This document shows positions 1 through 9,882 of a stretch of 64,000 bases of DNA, piece by piece. The translations under genes were made by a program, and so were the position numbers. How positions within the stretch are numbered: position 1 is the first letter of the stretch; each line of letters opens with the position of its first letter. Origin of the DNA: Zygnema circumcarinatum (Eukaryota > Streptophyta > Zygnematophyceae > Zygnematales > Zygnemataceae); NCBI GenBank assembly GCA_037447605.1, contig CM074814.1, positions 1,206,174 to 1,270,173 of the forward strand, read 5' to 3'. The notes beneath the pieces were generated by a model. It had not been told where the DNA came from. It did not search any database and worked only from the letters and a program-made list of their open reading frames with translations.

Positions 1-7
1 GGGACAT

Positions 8-748
8 TTGTTTCTTAGAACCTTGGACATTCTTAAATTGATTGGCAGACCTTTGGGAATGCACGATCTCTTTGTGTGTGATGCACTCCCTGTTTCCATT
101 TCCCTCTCCCCTGCCACTGTAGTGACTCCTTCTGGGTTTATGGATGTAGTGATGAATGGTGATTGGCATGTCTTTATCCTCAATGTCATGGGCGATGATG
201 TTCTCATGCAATGTGCCATGGATGCTTTGCATGTCATGGGAAACACCTCCCATGTCCTTGGGCTGCATGTGCTGGTTCCTCAGCACATGGCAGTTCGCAC
301 CTTTCCCAACGCCACTTGGCGGTTGGTGAAACAGTTGAGGAAAGGGCACAAATTGGTGCAGACGATGGAAGGATCCACCAGTTCGCTGGTTGGATCACCC
401 TACACCTTGGTGTGGAGGACGGCTCGTCCTCAACCCTCGCATATAGTGCGATCCATGTTCCATCTTGCCCATCGTGCCATGACCTTCCGAGGGTCAGCCA
501 ATGGCCACCCAGCAGTTATACTGCTAGATACTGGGGCAGATGCTAACTTTGTTAGTTCTGCATTCACCCAGAGATTTGGGTTGACCACAGATCCCCATTC
601 AGAAAGTGTTACTTTCGGGGATGGACGCAAGGGCCAGATCTCTGGTAGCGTCACACTCAAGATCAAGCTCCAATCCTACTCCGGGGCAGTGAAGTGTCTT
701 CTGACACAACTGGCCCCTGGTACGGATGTTATTTTAGGGAGTGCTTAG
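8..748 (+). pseudogene. gypsy Gag/protease segment
   Basis: The 246-codon frame is open from the left side of the window. Near its C-terminal third it carries LLDTGADANFVS, the catalytic Asp-Thr-Gly loop of a retropepsin, and then VTFGDG and GTDVILG, typical of gypsy proteases. It ends at a TAG directly after ILGSA. In copy B (58434-58450) the matching codon is TGG, so this stop looks like a G-to-A change from a Trp codon in the usual ILGxxWL motif. The polyprotein is therefore broken here. The Gag zinc knuckle would lie left of the window. Confidence 0.85.
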
Positions 749-881
749 TTAGCATGGTCAAAGCTGGTGGACTTTTCAAGCCCACATTGCGTGCCGCAGT
801 GGGAATAGGCCTCACACTGCACCTGGCAAACCCACATCCCCTGCTATCACGCAGGTTGATACTCCTTATCTCTGCTCGGCT

Positions 882-2477
882 ATGCAATTGGCCAAAGCAG
901 TTAAGGAGGGTTGCACCTTGTTCATGGTGCATGTCATGGCAGCCACTGAGGATGTTCATGACGAAGATCAGGAATGGCAGATCACATCTACGGATGTGCT
1001 CTCGGCCGTTCCACCCAAAATCCAACCTTTGTTGGATGAGTTCAGGGATGTTTTCCCTGACGACCTCCCAAGAGGGTTGCCACCGTCTCGAGGAGTCGGG
1101 CACACAATCCCTCTTGAGCTTGAGCAAAAGCCTCCTTGGCGGCCGATCTATCGGTTAAGTTCGAAGGAAACCGAAGAGATGCGTAAGCAGTTGACTAATT
1201 TACGGGACAAGGGCTGGATAGAACCCAGTCAGAGCCCCTTTGGGGCGCCCATCTTGTTTGTTGGGAAGAAAGATGGCTCGTTGAGGATGTGCATTGATTA
1301 TCGTGCACTCAACAAGATCACCGTAAAGAATCGATTTGCTTTACCACGTATCGATGATCTGTTGGATCGTCTTCACAGCGCCAAAGTGTTTACCTCACTT
1401 GACCTTGCTCAGGGATATCATCAGATCCGTGTTACGGAGGCTGATGTGCCAAAGACTGCGTTCCGGACGCCGATTGGTCATTTCCAATATAAGGTGTTGC
1501 CCTTTGGATTGACTAATGCTCCGGCGACTTTCCAGGCTGTAATGAACGAGATGTTCATCGGCATGGACGAATTTGTTTTGGTTTACCTCGATGATATCCT
1601 TGTCTTCAGTAAGACAGAGGAGGAACATCTTGAACACGTTCGGAAAGTGTTTGAGACCCTGAGGAAACACCAATTTTATGCCAAGAGGAAGAAGTGTCAC
1701 TTCATGCAACGTGAGTTGCTTTATCTTGGGCATATCCTCAATGATCAGGGCCTTCGGCCAGATCCTGCCAAAGTCTCTGCGGTAGAAACTTGGGCAGCAC
1801 CGACTGACTTACATCAGTTGCGATCATTTTTGGGATTTGCGAATTATTTTCGTAAATTCATCCAAGGGTTTAGTAAATTGGTTACTCCCTTGACTAATTT
1901 GACACGTTCCGGTGTCCCCTTTGTATGGACCCCTGAATGTCAGGAAGCATTTGAGGGCGTACGCCATGCACTTGTTACCGCACCCACTCTCCGTTTAGCG
2001 GACCCGTCCAAACCTTATGAAGTGGTTTGTGATGCTTCGGGATTCGCCTTGGGTGCCGTCTTGTTTCAGGATGGTCAACCTGTGGCGTATGAAAGTCGCA
2101 AAATGAATCCCGCTGAGCGCAACTATTCTGCAACAGAACAGGAACTGCTTGCAGTGGTCCACGCCCTGAGGACATGGCGGTGCTATTTAGAGGGGGCGAA
2201 AGCGGTCACGCTGGTCACTGACCACCGCCCGCTGACGTTCCTCTCAACCCAACAGACCCTGTCTAGGCGGCAGGCACGCTGGTCTGAGTTCCTCCAAAGG
2301 TTTGACTGCCAGTGGGTTTATCGGCCCGGAAGGTTGAATGTAGCAGACCCACTGAGCAGGCAGCCTCGGCATCTTGCCTGGATGGTGCGCTCGTCGACTC
2401 GAGTGTTGGTGGAACGAGATGACAAAGGTGAGGCGGCCAACCCCGATCTCCGTCTCCGGTATGCTTTTGTCACTTAG
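882..2477 (+). pseudogene. gypsy reverse transcriptase and RNase H
   Basis: This open stretch of about 530 codons lacks a natural start and is one segment of the pol polyprotein. It shows the RT fingers motif RMCIDYRALN, LDLAQGYHQI, the LPFGLTNAPATF block and the catalytic YLDDILVFS, followed by the connection domain (LGHILNDQGLRPDP) and RNase H with VCDASGFALGAVLFQ, TEQELLAVVHALRTWR, VTDHRPL and the NVADPLSRQP end. All hallmark catalytic residues of RT and RNase H are visible. It reaches a stop at 2477 before the integrase frame, so at least two interruptions separate it from its neighbours. The element is likely dead but only moderately decayed. Confidence 0.93.
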
Positions 2478-2555
2478 ATCCCTCCACGGTAGCGCGATGC
2501 GACCCTCACAACTCTCTCATTCCAGACGGATGAGATTCGAGGAGGTATACTTGAA

Positions 2556-2948
2556 ATGATCACTTTATTCCTCGATGGCCAAGGTAATGGCTATAAGGAC
2601 AAAGTGGTGTCTAAGGACGGATTTTGGTACCACGGCCAGCAGTTGGTCGTGCCCAAGGCCGGGACTGTACGGCAGCTCATTCTGAGTGAGTTACATGATC
2701 CTCCGTACCGAGGTCACATGGGAGTTGCCCAAACCCGTGAGGCACTGCTCCGAGAGTTCTGGTGGCTTGGACTCTCGAGGGATGTGAAAGCGTATGTACT
2801 CGCTTGTCCAACTTGTCAACGAAACAAACCCCGCACTGGCAGGATCCCTGGCCAGCTGCAACCCCTCACACCTCCTTTTCGGAAATGGGATAGTGTGGGT
2901 ATGGACTTGATCACAGATCTTCCTGTGACACCTCGGGGGCATGACTAA
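2556..2948 (+). pseudogene. gypsy integrase, zinc-binding domain only
   Basis: The frame carries the H2C2 zinc-binding domain of gypsy integrases (HDPPYRGHMG, then CPTCQRNK with the expected His-His-Cys-Cys spacing) and the start of the catalytic core (WDSVGMDLITDLPVT). It then ends at a stop that is created by the junction with the next repeat. The DDE core, C-terminal domain and 3' LTR are missing. The break falls exactly where homology to the 13666-13800 repeat starts, so it reflects an insertion or deletion junction and not gradual decay. Confidence 0.88.
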
Positions 2949-3078
2949 GGGGCCCAAATTTGAGATGTTATTGTGCATGTAATGCTTGCATGCTAAGCTT
3001 AACAAGTGCTGCAACGCGTGGTAAAAAACAATACCATTTCCATTTTTCTTTTTTTTATAATGCTACTGGCTTTGATTC
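2946..3078 (+). repeat. 133-bp dispersed repeat, copy 1
   Basis: This stretch matches 13666-13800 in the same orientation, beginning with TAAGGGGCCCAA and running through an identical core with ATGCTTGCATGCTAAGC, then an A/T-rich part ending near TACTGGCTT. There are roughly two dozen substitutions and small indels. It starts at the point where gypsy copy A is cut off. Each copy lies a few hundred bases upstream of a copy of the 963-bp repeat, so it may be the outer part of the same composite element. Confidence 0.8.
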
Positions 3079-3687
3079 AAGAGAAATGCCGAGGCGGACA
3101 TATTGGGCGTTTCCCGTTTGAGCAGCCCCGTTAAACATGCAATCATTGCAGTCTTACTTGAAGGCAGCTTGAGCTGTAAACATATACTGTCCGGATTGCG
3201 GAATTCAAATAGTAGAGATAGGCGGTGTGAATTGTGCAGCTAGCTCATTCTGAACGTAGTCCTATTTTGTTTTCATTTTTATGTTTCCTAGTTGCCAAAA
3301 CTGGTTCAGGTGAAAGTAGAGAATGGAGCTGTTACTTTCCTAATCCTGGGTTGGGGGGAAGGGCGTTTACCACAGCCAAAATTCAGTATGGGACATCTTT
3401 ATCGATCATTGATTATCTTCATGGGAGTGCTGAATCCATCCTCACCATCACAAATCTGTTCATCGTGTTGGGACTGCGAAGGGCACTAAAAGTGGAAGTG
3501 ACGACGTCCCAAACACTGAAGCATCTAACGCTGTGGAAAACACTGACACATAAGCGCCTGTTCAGAAGGTAAATTAATTATAGAGTTTAAAAAACTGTTT
3601 TTTTTGCAGCCAGACCCAGGACTCCCTCTATCGACCAAGTGCGGAGAAAAGTGGTTTCTCCTAATCAGGGCGAATTTCTTGGGTAAC
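3079..3687. other. Non-coding stretch between repeats
   Basis: I see no supported gene here; the open frames are short and lack recognisable motifs. It separates the 133-bp repeat from the 963-bp repeat and has no counterpart at the equivalent position of the second block (13801-14250). A run of T followed by GCAGCCAGA near 3600 resembles 10507-10522 just after the right part of the 963-bp repeat, but the match is too short to build on. Confidence 0.5.
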
Positions 3688-4480
3688 GAAAGTACTCGGG
3701 TGGAAAAGGAGGGGGGAACTTTCAACTTTCATTCCACTCGGGTGGAAAATATTATGTGGGGGTACTGTACATCTTGTAAGCAGGGCAGACGCACTCTTTA
3801 GGGTATCGACCTTTTTTTTGTAAAATAAAATCTGTCCGACGGAAAAGGGTGTGTATCGATTCCAGAAAGGTGTGAGAAAAGCATTTCCCGTTTTTGAACT
3901 TTTTTAAAACCTGCCCCGCAGAGAAGGGGTGTGTCGAGTCTGTCGACCCAAAAAAGGGGTAAATTTATCACTACCCTTGTTTATTCATATTTGAGTGAGG
4001 GTGTTGGTCTGTAGGGGAGTGAGGATAAGCCTGCGATGCAAGTGGTAGACATGGGAGAGCAATAGTGACACTACGTATACAAGTTGGTGGGCTTAACCCT
4101 CCCTCAGATTTTGATTCACCTTTGTTGAGGTTGGCATCCTCTAATGCGCCTGTGCTTGAGTTGGATATCGTGCTCTCCTGATGTGCTCTAAAATCCTTTA
4201 ACACGGATAATTAATCTCACTCGTAACCCTAATGCATAGCTTGAAGCTTTGCTGGCACAATGTGCACCGTCAAACAAGGATGAAGAAGACGACACAATGG
4301 CTTAAAGTTATGAGCTCTGTAAGCGTCATTAGAGTACGTCCTTTCACCACAACAAAAGTGTAAATTGAACCTGGACTTCTGCCAACTTGGCCACAAGGGG
4401 GCTTCAACAGAGAGGTGAGCCTTCCAAATATTAATTCTCACGTACAACAACCACTACAAAATTGAAAAAAAAACATGTAA
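3688..4480 (+). repeat. 963-bp repeat, copy 1, left part (split by copia insertion)
   Basis: Bases 3688-4480 match 14251-15042 almost base for base. The remainder of the repeat resumes at 10323 after the copia element. The two parts minus the 5-bp target duplication give exactly 963 bp, the length of the intact copy. The repeat carries CTCGGGTGGAAAA twice near its left end and a GTCGAGTCTGTCGAC near-palindrome. There are no terminal inverted repeats, no obvious target duplication of its own and no coding frame with known motifs. It could be a non-autonomous transposable element or part of a segmental duplication. Confidence 0.93.
4476..4480. repeat. Target-site duplication of the copia element, left
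   Basis: TGTAA lies immediately outside the left LTR and is repeated at 10323-10327 immediately outside the right LTR. The empty site at 15039-15043 has a single TGTAA in the same context, confirming a 5-bp duplication, the usual size for Ty1/copia integrases. Confidence 0.97.
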
Positions 4481-4998
4481 TGTTGTAACTCCTTCCATGG
4501 ATTTACCACCAGCCGTGTCTCCTCCTCCTGAATCTCCTGTCTCAGACATTTCAGACATAAGACAAGCTCAACAGATTGAGAAAAGCCCCGCCGGCCCAAA
4601 ACTCTTGTTTTCAATGAATGAGTACAAGGTATGTAAAGCAGTGCCACACTACTTGTCCCTCCTTGCACTAACCCACACATATCCCATAAGCACCTGCCCT
4701 GGCTACAGCCAAACGTCTCGGCAAAGCTCTCTGAAAGCGGCTAGATCGATTAAAAGGGGTTTTAGCCGTCAGAAGGCTGACTCCTATGCGTGGCGATGCG
4801 ACGCCACACTTCCTGTACATCTATACTGTCCGTACACTTCGTACACCAGGTAAAAGTGGTACGGTACAGTACAGTACGGCACAGTACGGTATACTCGGAC
4901 GTTCGTACACATGCGCCTCTAACACTTGCAAGGCGCATCTAACCTCCCTAGAGAGTCTATGTCCCAAAACGTTGTACAGTCTCTAGTGCTGTACAACA
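4481..4998 (-). repeat. 3' LTR of the copia element
   Basis: The LTR begins with TGTTGTAC and ends with TACAACA when read on the minus strand, and it directly follows the polypurine tract. It is 518 bp and matches 9805-10322 with one visible substitution. About 100-180 bases from its transcriptional 5' end it carries a cluster of GTAC tetranucleotides (plus-strand 4814-4910), which lies in the presumed U3 promoter. Confidence 0.97.
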
Positions 4999-5009
4999 TT
5001 CCCCCTCTT
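4999..5009 (-). other. Polypurine tract of the copia element
   Basis: On the minus strand AAGAGGGGGAA abuts the TG start of the 3' LTR. It is the expected primer site for plus-strand DNA synthesis and lies a few bases after the last pol stop codon at 5015-5017. Confidence 0.92.
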
Positions 5010-5014
5010 GGGGC

Positions 5015-7860
5015 CTAGGCTCGAAACGGACCCAACCCCAGTAGAAGACCATTCCTCCACATGATGGGCCCGCTGACCCCCTTTGTAAGCATGTCCGCTG
5101 CCATGTTTTCTGTCTCGACAAAGGACACTGTGATCTCACCCGCCTCCACCAGTTCCCGCGTGTAATGATATTGGAGCTTGATGTGCTTGTAGGCGAATGA
5201 ACACAATTGCAACAAGCGCAATGGAGGACTGGTTGCTGGACTAAGAATCGCAAGAGGGAAATTCAGGCCGCCCACATTGCTCAAAGAATGACGATAGCAC
5301 ACGGCTTCCGGGCGGCGTGACGGGCGGCCACATGTCGGATTCGGTGGTCGAGAGGCAAGTCTCTCTTGCGTTGGAGCTCGAGAATGACCCCACGTGCATA
5401 GAGATAGGCATAGCCCGAAGTGGATTTGGAAGTATCGAGGTCCCCGCCCCAATCAGCATCTGTGTAGCCATACACAGGAGTGCCGCTCCCCCTCTCAAAC
5501 CGAATTCCGAAATGAGATGTGCCCTTGAGGTACTTGAAGATCCTCTTGACAGCCTCCCAATGCTTGACCCCAGGATTTTCCATGTACCTGCTTGCAGTGC
5601 TGACAGCCTTGGCCAGATCAGGGCGTGTGCCCACCATGAGGTACATCAAGCTCCCGATGGCAGATCGGTATGGAATCTTTATCATCTCTCTCGTCTCTGC
5701 CTCAGTCTGAGGGCTCATGTCACAGCTGAGCTTCACGCTGGCGTCCATGGGGGTGGAGCTTGGGATGCACGTCTCCATATTGAATTTCGCCAAAACTTCT
5801 CTAGCGTACTTCTCCTGGCAGAGGAACATACTGCCATCCTTCCCCCTCTTAAGCTGGATGCCTAAGAGGTATTCTGCAGGGCCGAGGTCCGACATCTGAA
5901 AATTCTGTTGTAGAAGGTCTTTGAGACCCTGAATACTGGGCAAAGAGGCACTCACAATGATCAGGTCATCAACGTAGATGCCTACAAACAGCTGGGCACC
6001 TCCCTTCCCCTTCTTGTACACTGAATGGTCAGCATGGAACCGAGTGAAGCCGTTCACTACCAACAGGTCATGAATCTTTTGGTACCAGATCCTCGGTGCT
6101 TGTTTGAGCCCATAGAGGCTTTTAACAAGTCTGCACACAAGATGTCTGTTCCTTTTGTCAACAGTCCCCTCAGGCTGCTGCATGTAGATTTCTTCTTGGA
6201 GGTCCCCATAGAGGAAAGCAGTCTTGATGTCCAACTGGTGGACGTGCATTCCTTCTTCAGCGGCGATAGAGATCAATGCTCGGAGTGAGTTAAACTTGAC
6301 CACGGGTGCAAAGGTCTCAGAATAGTCTATGCCGTACTTCTGTGAGAACCCTTTGGCCACTAACCGTGCCTTGAATCTGTCAACACTCCCATCTGACTTC
6401 CGTTTGACCTTGAATACCCACTTGCAGCCGATAGCTTTTCGTCCTGGGGGCAGCGGCTCCAACCGCCACGTTCCATTCTCCTTAAGGCTGTTTAGCTCAC
6501 TATCGATGGCTTCCTTCCACTTCCCTGCATCCGCGCCCTCCAATGCAGCGGAATATGTTTGAGGCTCCTCGGTGTGGGCCATGAGACAAATGGCCATCCA
6601 CTGCGACCCAGCGGACCGCAAACTCCCTTCCTGGCACTCTTCTGGAGCAGCCCTTTGAGACCTGTCTTCTCACGGAGCAACTCCACTCACCATACCAATC
6701 CGGGGTTCTGGTATCCCGGACGGGTCGTTGCTTCTTCTCTGAGTGTGGACCCCATCTACGGCTAGCCGTGGGCAGTACCTCGGATGGTGCCGGTGCCAAA
6801 GGTACATCATCTTCCATAGGGCCCATATCAGGGTCGTCAGAAAGCTCATCAGGCAGTTCCCCCGGGAGCTCTGATGAGCTATGCTGCTGCTCATTCGAGA
6901 GTGGTTGTGACCACAATGGCTGCTCAGCCATGGAAGACTGCTCTGCAAACTCTTCATCCAAAGGGCTAGGTGGAGGTGGTGGGAACGCCTCGTCTCCCAG
7001 AGTGTCCCTCACAGGGAGGAACTCGATGTCTGGGAGTGGTAAGTGCCGCATCCTCGCTTGATCTGCCTCCGTGATGGTCTCCTCAACAAGGAGATCTCGG
7101 GTAGTCATAACCTTGTTCGTAGAGGGATTCCACACGCGGTAGGTCAGACTATCATCATTGTAGCCGAGGAAGTAACCAAACTCTCCTCTTGGGCTAAACT
7201 TGGTAGTCTGCTGCACCTTGGGAATCGTAGTCCAGCACTGGGAGCCCCACACTTTGAGGTGTTGAACTGTTGGCTTGCTGCCGCTCCACATTTCTTCAGG
7301 TACTCGCCCTTCATCTTTCAAGGCGTGAGAGGGACACCTGTTCCGAAGATAGGCTGCTGTGAGGATGGCCTCTCCCCAAAAGGTCAAGGAGAAGGGGGAC
7401 TCACTCAGCATGGACCTCGCCATGTCTCCAAGAGTACGATTCACTCTTTCTGCTGCACCATTGCTCTGGGGACTGTATGGCGCTGTGAACTCATGACGAA
7501 TCCCCAAAGACTTGAGATAGTCAGAGAATTGGATGGATTTGTACTCTCATTGTGACCAAGGATTCATGGAAGTTCTCACCGGACTGCGTCGCTGGAGCTG
7601 CCAACTCTGAAAGGCCTAGAAGGCAAGTCAACTTCTCTGCCAAGCGTACAACCCGGATCTTCCTAGAAAAGTCATCAAGGAAGGTTATGAAGTACCGTGC
7701 ACCGCCGGGCGTCATTGGGGTGATTGGCCCACACAAGTCGCTGTGAACTAGTTCCAACCGCTGGGATGCGCGGAAAGAGTCCACGCCATGGTTTCGAAGG
7801 GGTGACGGTGGCTCGGCCCACTCCGCATTAACCGACAAACAGCTTCACCTTGAGAGTTTC
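5015..7860 (-). pseudogene. copia integrase, reverse transcriptase and RNase H, frameshifted
   Basis: Reading down the minus strand: the integrase start ELVHSDLCGP and FLDDFSRK (about 7780-7650), the integrase core YSPQSNGAAERVNRT (about 7480), a proline- and acid-rich linker, then RT with CKWVFKVKRKSDG, ARLVAKGFSQ, the LDIKTAFLYG block, SLYGLKQAPR and the catalytic IYVDDLII (about 5970), and RNase H with TDADWGGD and STSGY. The C-terminal HIKLQYHYTRE and ADMLTKG follow at 5190-5080. At least four frame changes are needed (near 7800, 7530, 6650 and 5360), and part of RNase H between STSGY and HIKLQ looks deleted. As read, it cannot make a full polyprotein. Confidence 0.9.
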
Positions 7861-9882
7861 TCAGAAAGGGGAGCCCCCACAAGGCTCTCGCGCGAAGGGC
7901 TGCCAGACCGCTGTGTACGATAGATGGCCAAGGCGCCTGTGCCAAAGCTGCGCCGAATCAGAGACTTGATGCGCAGACTCTATGCCCCCATTGCAGCTGG
8001 AGCCTGTGCGCCGCTGAGGGGGATCGCCCGTGCCCTCTGGTGCCATGGGAGCATGGCGCTGCGTCACGTCACTACAATCCGGGTCGGCGCGCCTTGCAAC
8101 GCTGCAAGGGCCGTCCGATGGTCCGAGAGCGCGGACGGGATCGCGGCCGTCGCTCGCGCCCTGAGCACTTGCGACGCCACCGCGACCATCGGCGCCGTTC
8201 GAGGCGCGTGCAGGATCGCGGCCGTCGCGCGCGCCCTGGGCACGTGCGACTCCACCGCGACCATCTGCGCCGTCCGAGGCGTGTGCAGGATCGCGGCCGT
8301 CGCGCGCGCCCTGGGCACGTGCGACTCCACCGCGACCATCTGCGCCGTTCGAGGCGCGTGCAGGATCGCGGCCGTCACGCACGCCCTGGGCACGAGGGAC
8401 TCCACCGCGACCATCTGCGCCGTCCGAGGCGCGTGCAGCGGCGACCTTCTCCTGAATCGACGGTTGCCAATCTAAGTAGTACAGGCCGTCCCTTTGTGTC
8501 CCTCTACATAGAATTTTCCGAGTTTTTCTATGTAAAATTTTACATGAATTTTCTCTGAAAATTCCTTCATAGCCTTTGCCACACACCTGACTAACAGAAA
8601 AGAAATTGTTTTGTAACGTGGGTGTATGCAAGACATTGCCAAGCCTGAGTTGGAAAGGTGTGCCTTCTCCAACAGGCGCAAAATGGACAGTTCCACCATG
8701 AGTGACATCAACTTGATCTCCTGTCGCTGAAAACACACATCTAGCCTCAGCCAAAGGCTGCATTTCTGCAAAGAGAGAGGTGTCACTACACATGTGTTTG
8801 GAAGCCCCTGAGTCAATGAGCCACGGTAAATGATTCTTGTCATTAAGATAAACTTGATTTACATAATCGATTCTCTTGGCAGCCCTAGCCATCAAACTAC
8901 TCTCTACCTGTGCAGGCTCTGCTACTTCTGTTCCAGCTATGCCTGTGCAGTTCCTGGCAATGTGACCTGGCTGATCACACTTATAGCAGATGACAGTTTT
9001 GCCCTTCCCCTTGCCTTCTGCGCTGTCAGGCTGCCCGCTGCCTTGGGCTGCCTTCTTGGTCCGACACTCCGCTTCAATGTGCCCCTTCCTCTTGCAGTAA
9101 GTGCAGAAATTGTCAGGTCCTCCTCGGTCACGCTGCTCTCGGAGGCTCTGCTGCCGCATTGCCATGACACCATCTGCCCCTGGCCTGGATGCATTCTGAA
9201 ATGTGTCCTCCTCTCTAATACGGGCCATGGCATGGGCTAACGTGAGTGTAGAGAAGGAGTGGTGAGTCCGCAGGCCATTGACAGTGACGTCAAAACGTTT
9301 GGGCAGGCCTCTGAAAAATGCATTGATTTGGTGATCCTCATCTAAAACCTTGTCCAGCATAGTGAACTTCTGCATTAGATTGCCAAACCTCATCAAGTAA
9401 TCTAGTGTTGTCTCATCTGAAGTCATTTTAATGGTTGCTAATTCATCATATAAATTTGACCTTCCAGTGATGTCAACTAGATCATAAGTGGCCTCTAGTT
9501 TCTCCCACATCTCACGAGCAGATTTCAGATGCATGAGCATGTGAGCTGGCTTGCCTTTAATACTTGCAGCGAAGAAGTGTCTACATTTGGCATCCTTTTC
9601 AGTCCAAGCTTCAAAATCGGCTGCAGGCGCTGTCTTCTTGTCGAGTGGCTTGATGGTACCATCGACATACGGGAGCAGCTTCCTGGTTTCGAGTAGAGCG
9701 GTCATCTCCCATCTCCACTCCTTGTACTCTGTACTTGTGCCGCCTCGGAAGATTTGGATGTGGGTCTTCCCACTGTCCTCAGATCCGAAAGCTCTGATAC
9801 CACTTGTTGTAACTCCATCCATGGATTTACCACCAGCCGTGTCTCCTCCTCCTGAATCTCCTGTCTCAGACATTTCAGACAT
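7861..9882 (-). CDS. copia Gag-protease open frame, starting inside the 5' LTR
   Basis: The 673-codon frame includes a Gag core (WEKLEATYDL, LRTHHSFSTL), two CCHC zinc knuckles (CTYCKRKGHIEAEC and CYKCDQPGHIARNC), and the protease active site LIDSGASKHMC. It then has a 25-residue repeat array and the GAG-pre-integrase motif LWHRRLGHLSY, after which it stops. The first ATG (9880-9882) lies in the LTR, 78 bases upstream of the LTR edge. The next Met after the LTR edge comes only within the Gag core (EMTALLE), so a start in the LTR is the most natural reading. The frame therefore translates the primer-binding site as SGIRAF. Confidence 0.88.
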   Translation of the reverse strand: MSEMSETGDSGGGDTAGGKSMDGVTTSGIRAFGSEDSGKTHIQIFRGGTSTEYKEWRWEMTALLETRKLLPYVDGTIKPLDKKTAPAADFEAWTEKDAKCRHFFAASIKGKPAHMLMHLKSAREMWEKLEATYDLVDITGRSNLYDELATIKMTSDETTLDYLMRFGNLMQKFTMLDKVLDEDHQINAFFRGLPKRFDVTVNGLRTHHSFSTLTLAHAMARIREEDTFQNASRPGADGVMAMRQQSLREQRDRGGPDNFCTYCKRKGHIEAECRTKKAAQGSGQPDSAEGKGKGKTVICYKCDQPGHIARNCTGIAGTEVAEPAQVESSLMARAAKRIDYVNQVYLNDKNHLPWLIDSGASKHMCSDTSLFAEMQPLAEARCVFSATGDQVDVTHGGTVHFAPVGEGTPFQLRLGNVLHTPTLQNNFFSVSQVCGKGYEGIFRENSCKILHRKTRKILCRGTQRDGLYYLDWQPSIQEKVAAARASDGADGRGGVPRAQGVRDGRDPARASNGADGRGGVARAQGARDGRDPAHASDGADGRGGVARAQGARDGRDPARASNGADGRGGVASAQGASDGRDPVRALGPSDGPCSVARRADPDCSDVTQRHAPMAPEGTGDPPQRRTGSSCNGGIESAHQVSDSAQLWHRRLGHLSYTAVWQPFAREPCGGSPF
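8138..8440 (-). repeat. 75-bp coding minisatellite inside copia pol
   Basis: GGATCGCGGCCGTCGC recurs at 8138, 8213, 8288 and 8363, a strict 75-bp period, giving four copies with few substitutions. It is in frame, so each copy encodes a 25-residue unit rich in Gly, Asp, Arg and Ala (ADGRGGVARAQGARDGRDP). It lies between protease and the integrase zinc region, where copia elements do not normally carry a repeat. GC content is far above that of the rest of the element. Confidence 0.93.
9791..9802 (-). other. Primer-binding site, initiator-Met tRNA type
   Basis: On the minus strand TGGTATCAGAGC lies two bases after the end of the 5' LTR. This is the common plant copia primer-binding site, complementary to the 3' end of initiator methionine tRNA. 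Here it is also inside the gag reading frame. Confidence 0.93.

Larger units (their letters stand above)
1..2945 (+). mobile_element. Ty3/gypsy LTR retrotransposon, copy A (internal part only)
   Basis: The sequence enters in the region between Gag and protease, then gives protease, reverse transcriptase, RNase H and the integrase zinc-binding domain in Ty3/gypsy order on the plus strand. Both LTRs are absent: the left part lies outside the window, and on the right the element stops abruptly at about 2945 inside integrase, where another repeat (2946-3078) begins. A second, more decayed copy of the same family at 56.9-61.6 kb starts its aligned part with the same leucine- and arginine-rich peptide (FLRTLDIL here, FLRTSDIL there), which confirms family identity. 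The chromodomain found in copy B suggests the family is a chromovirus. Confidence 0.93.

Noticed and set aside
2691-3014. Conserved minus-strand peptide through the 133-bp repeat (also 13534-13752)
   Set aside because: The shared peptide simply follows the DNA repeat; substitutions are not biased to third positions and flanking parts differ.
8138-8440. Tandem array considered as a CRISPR array
   Set aside because: Units are 75 bp, contiguous and without unique spacers, and they are in frame within a retrotransposon in a nuclear genome.
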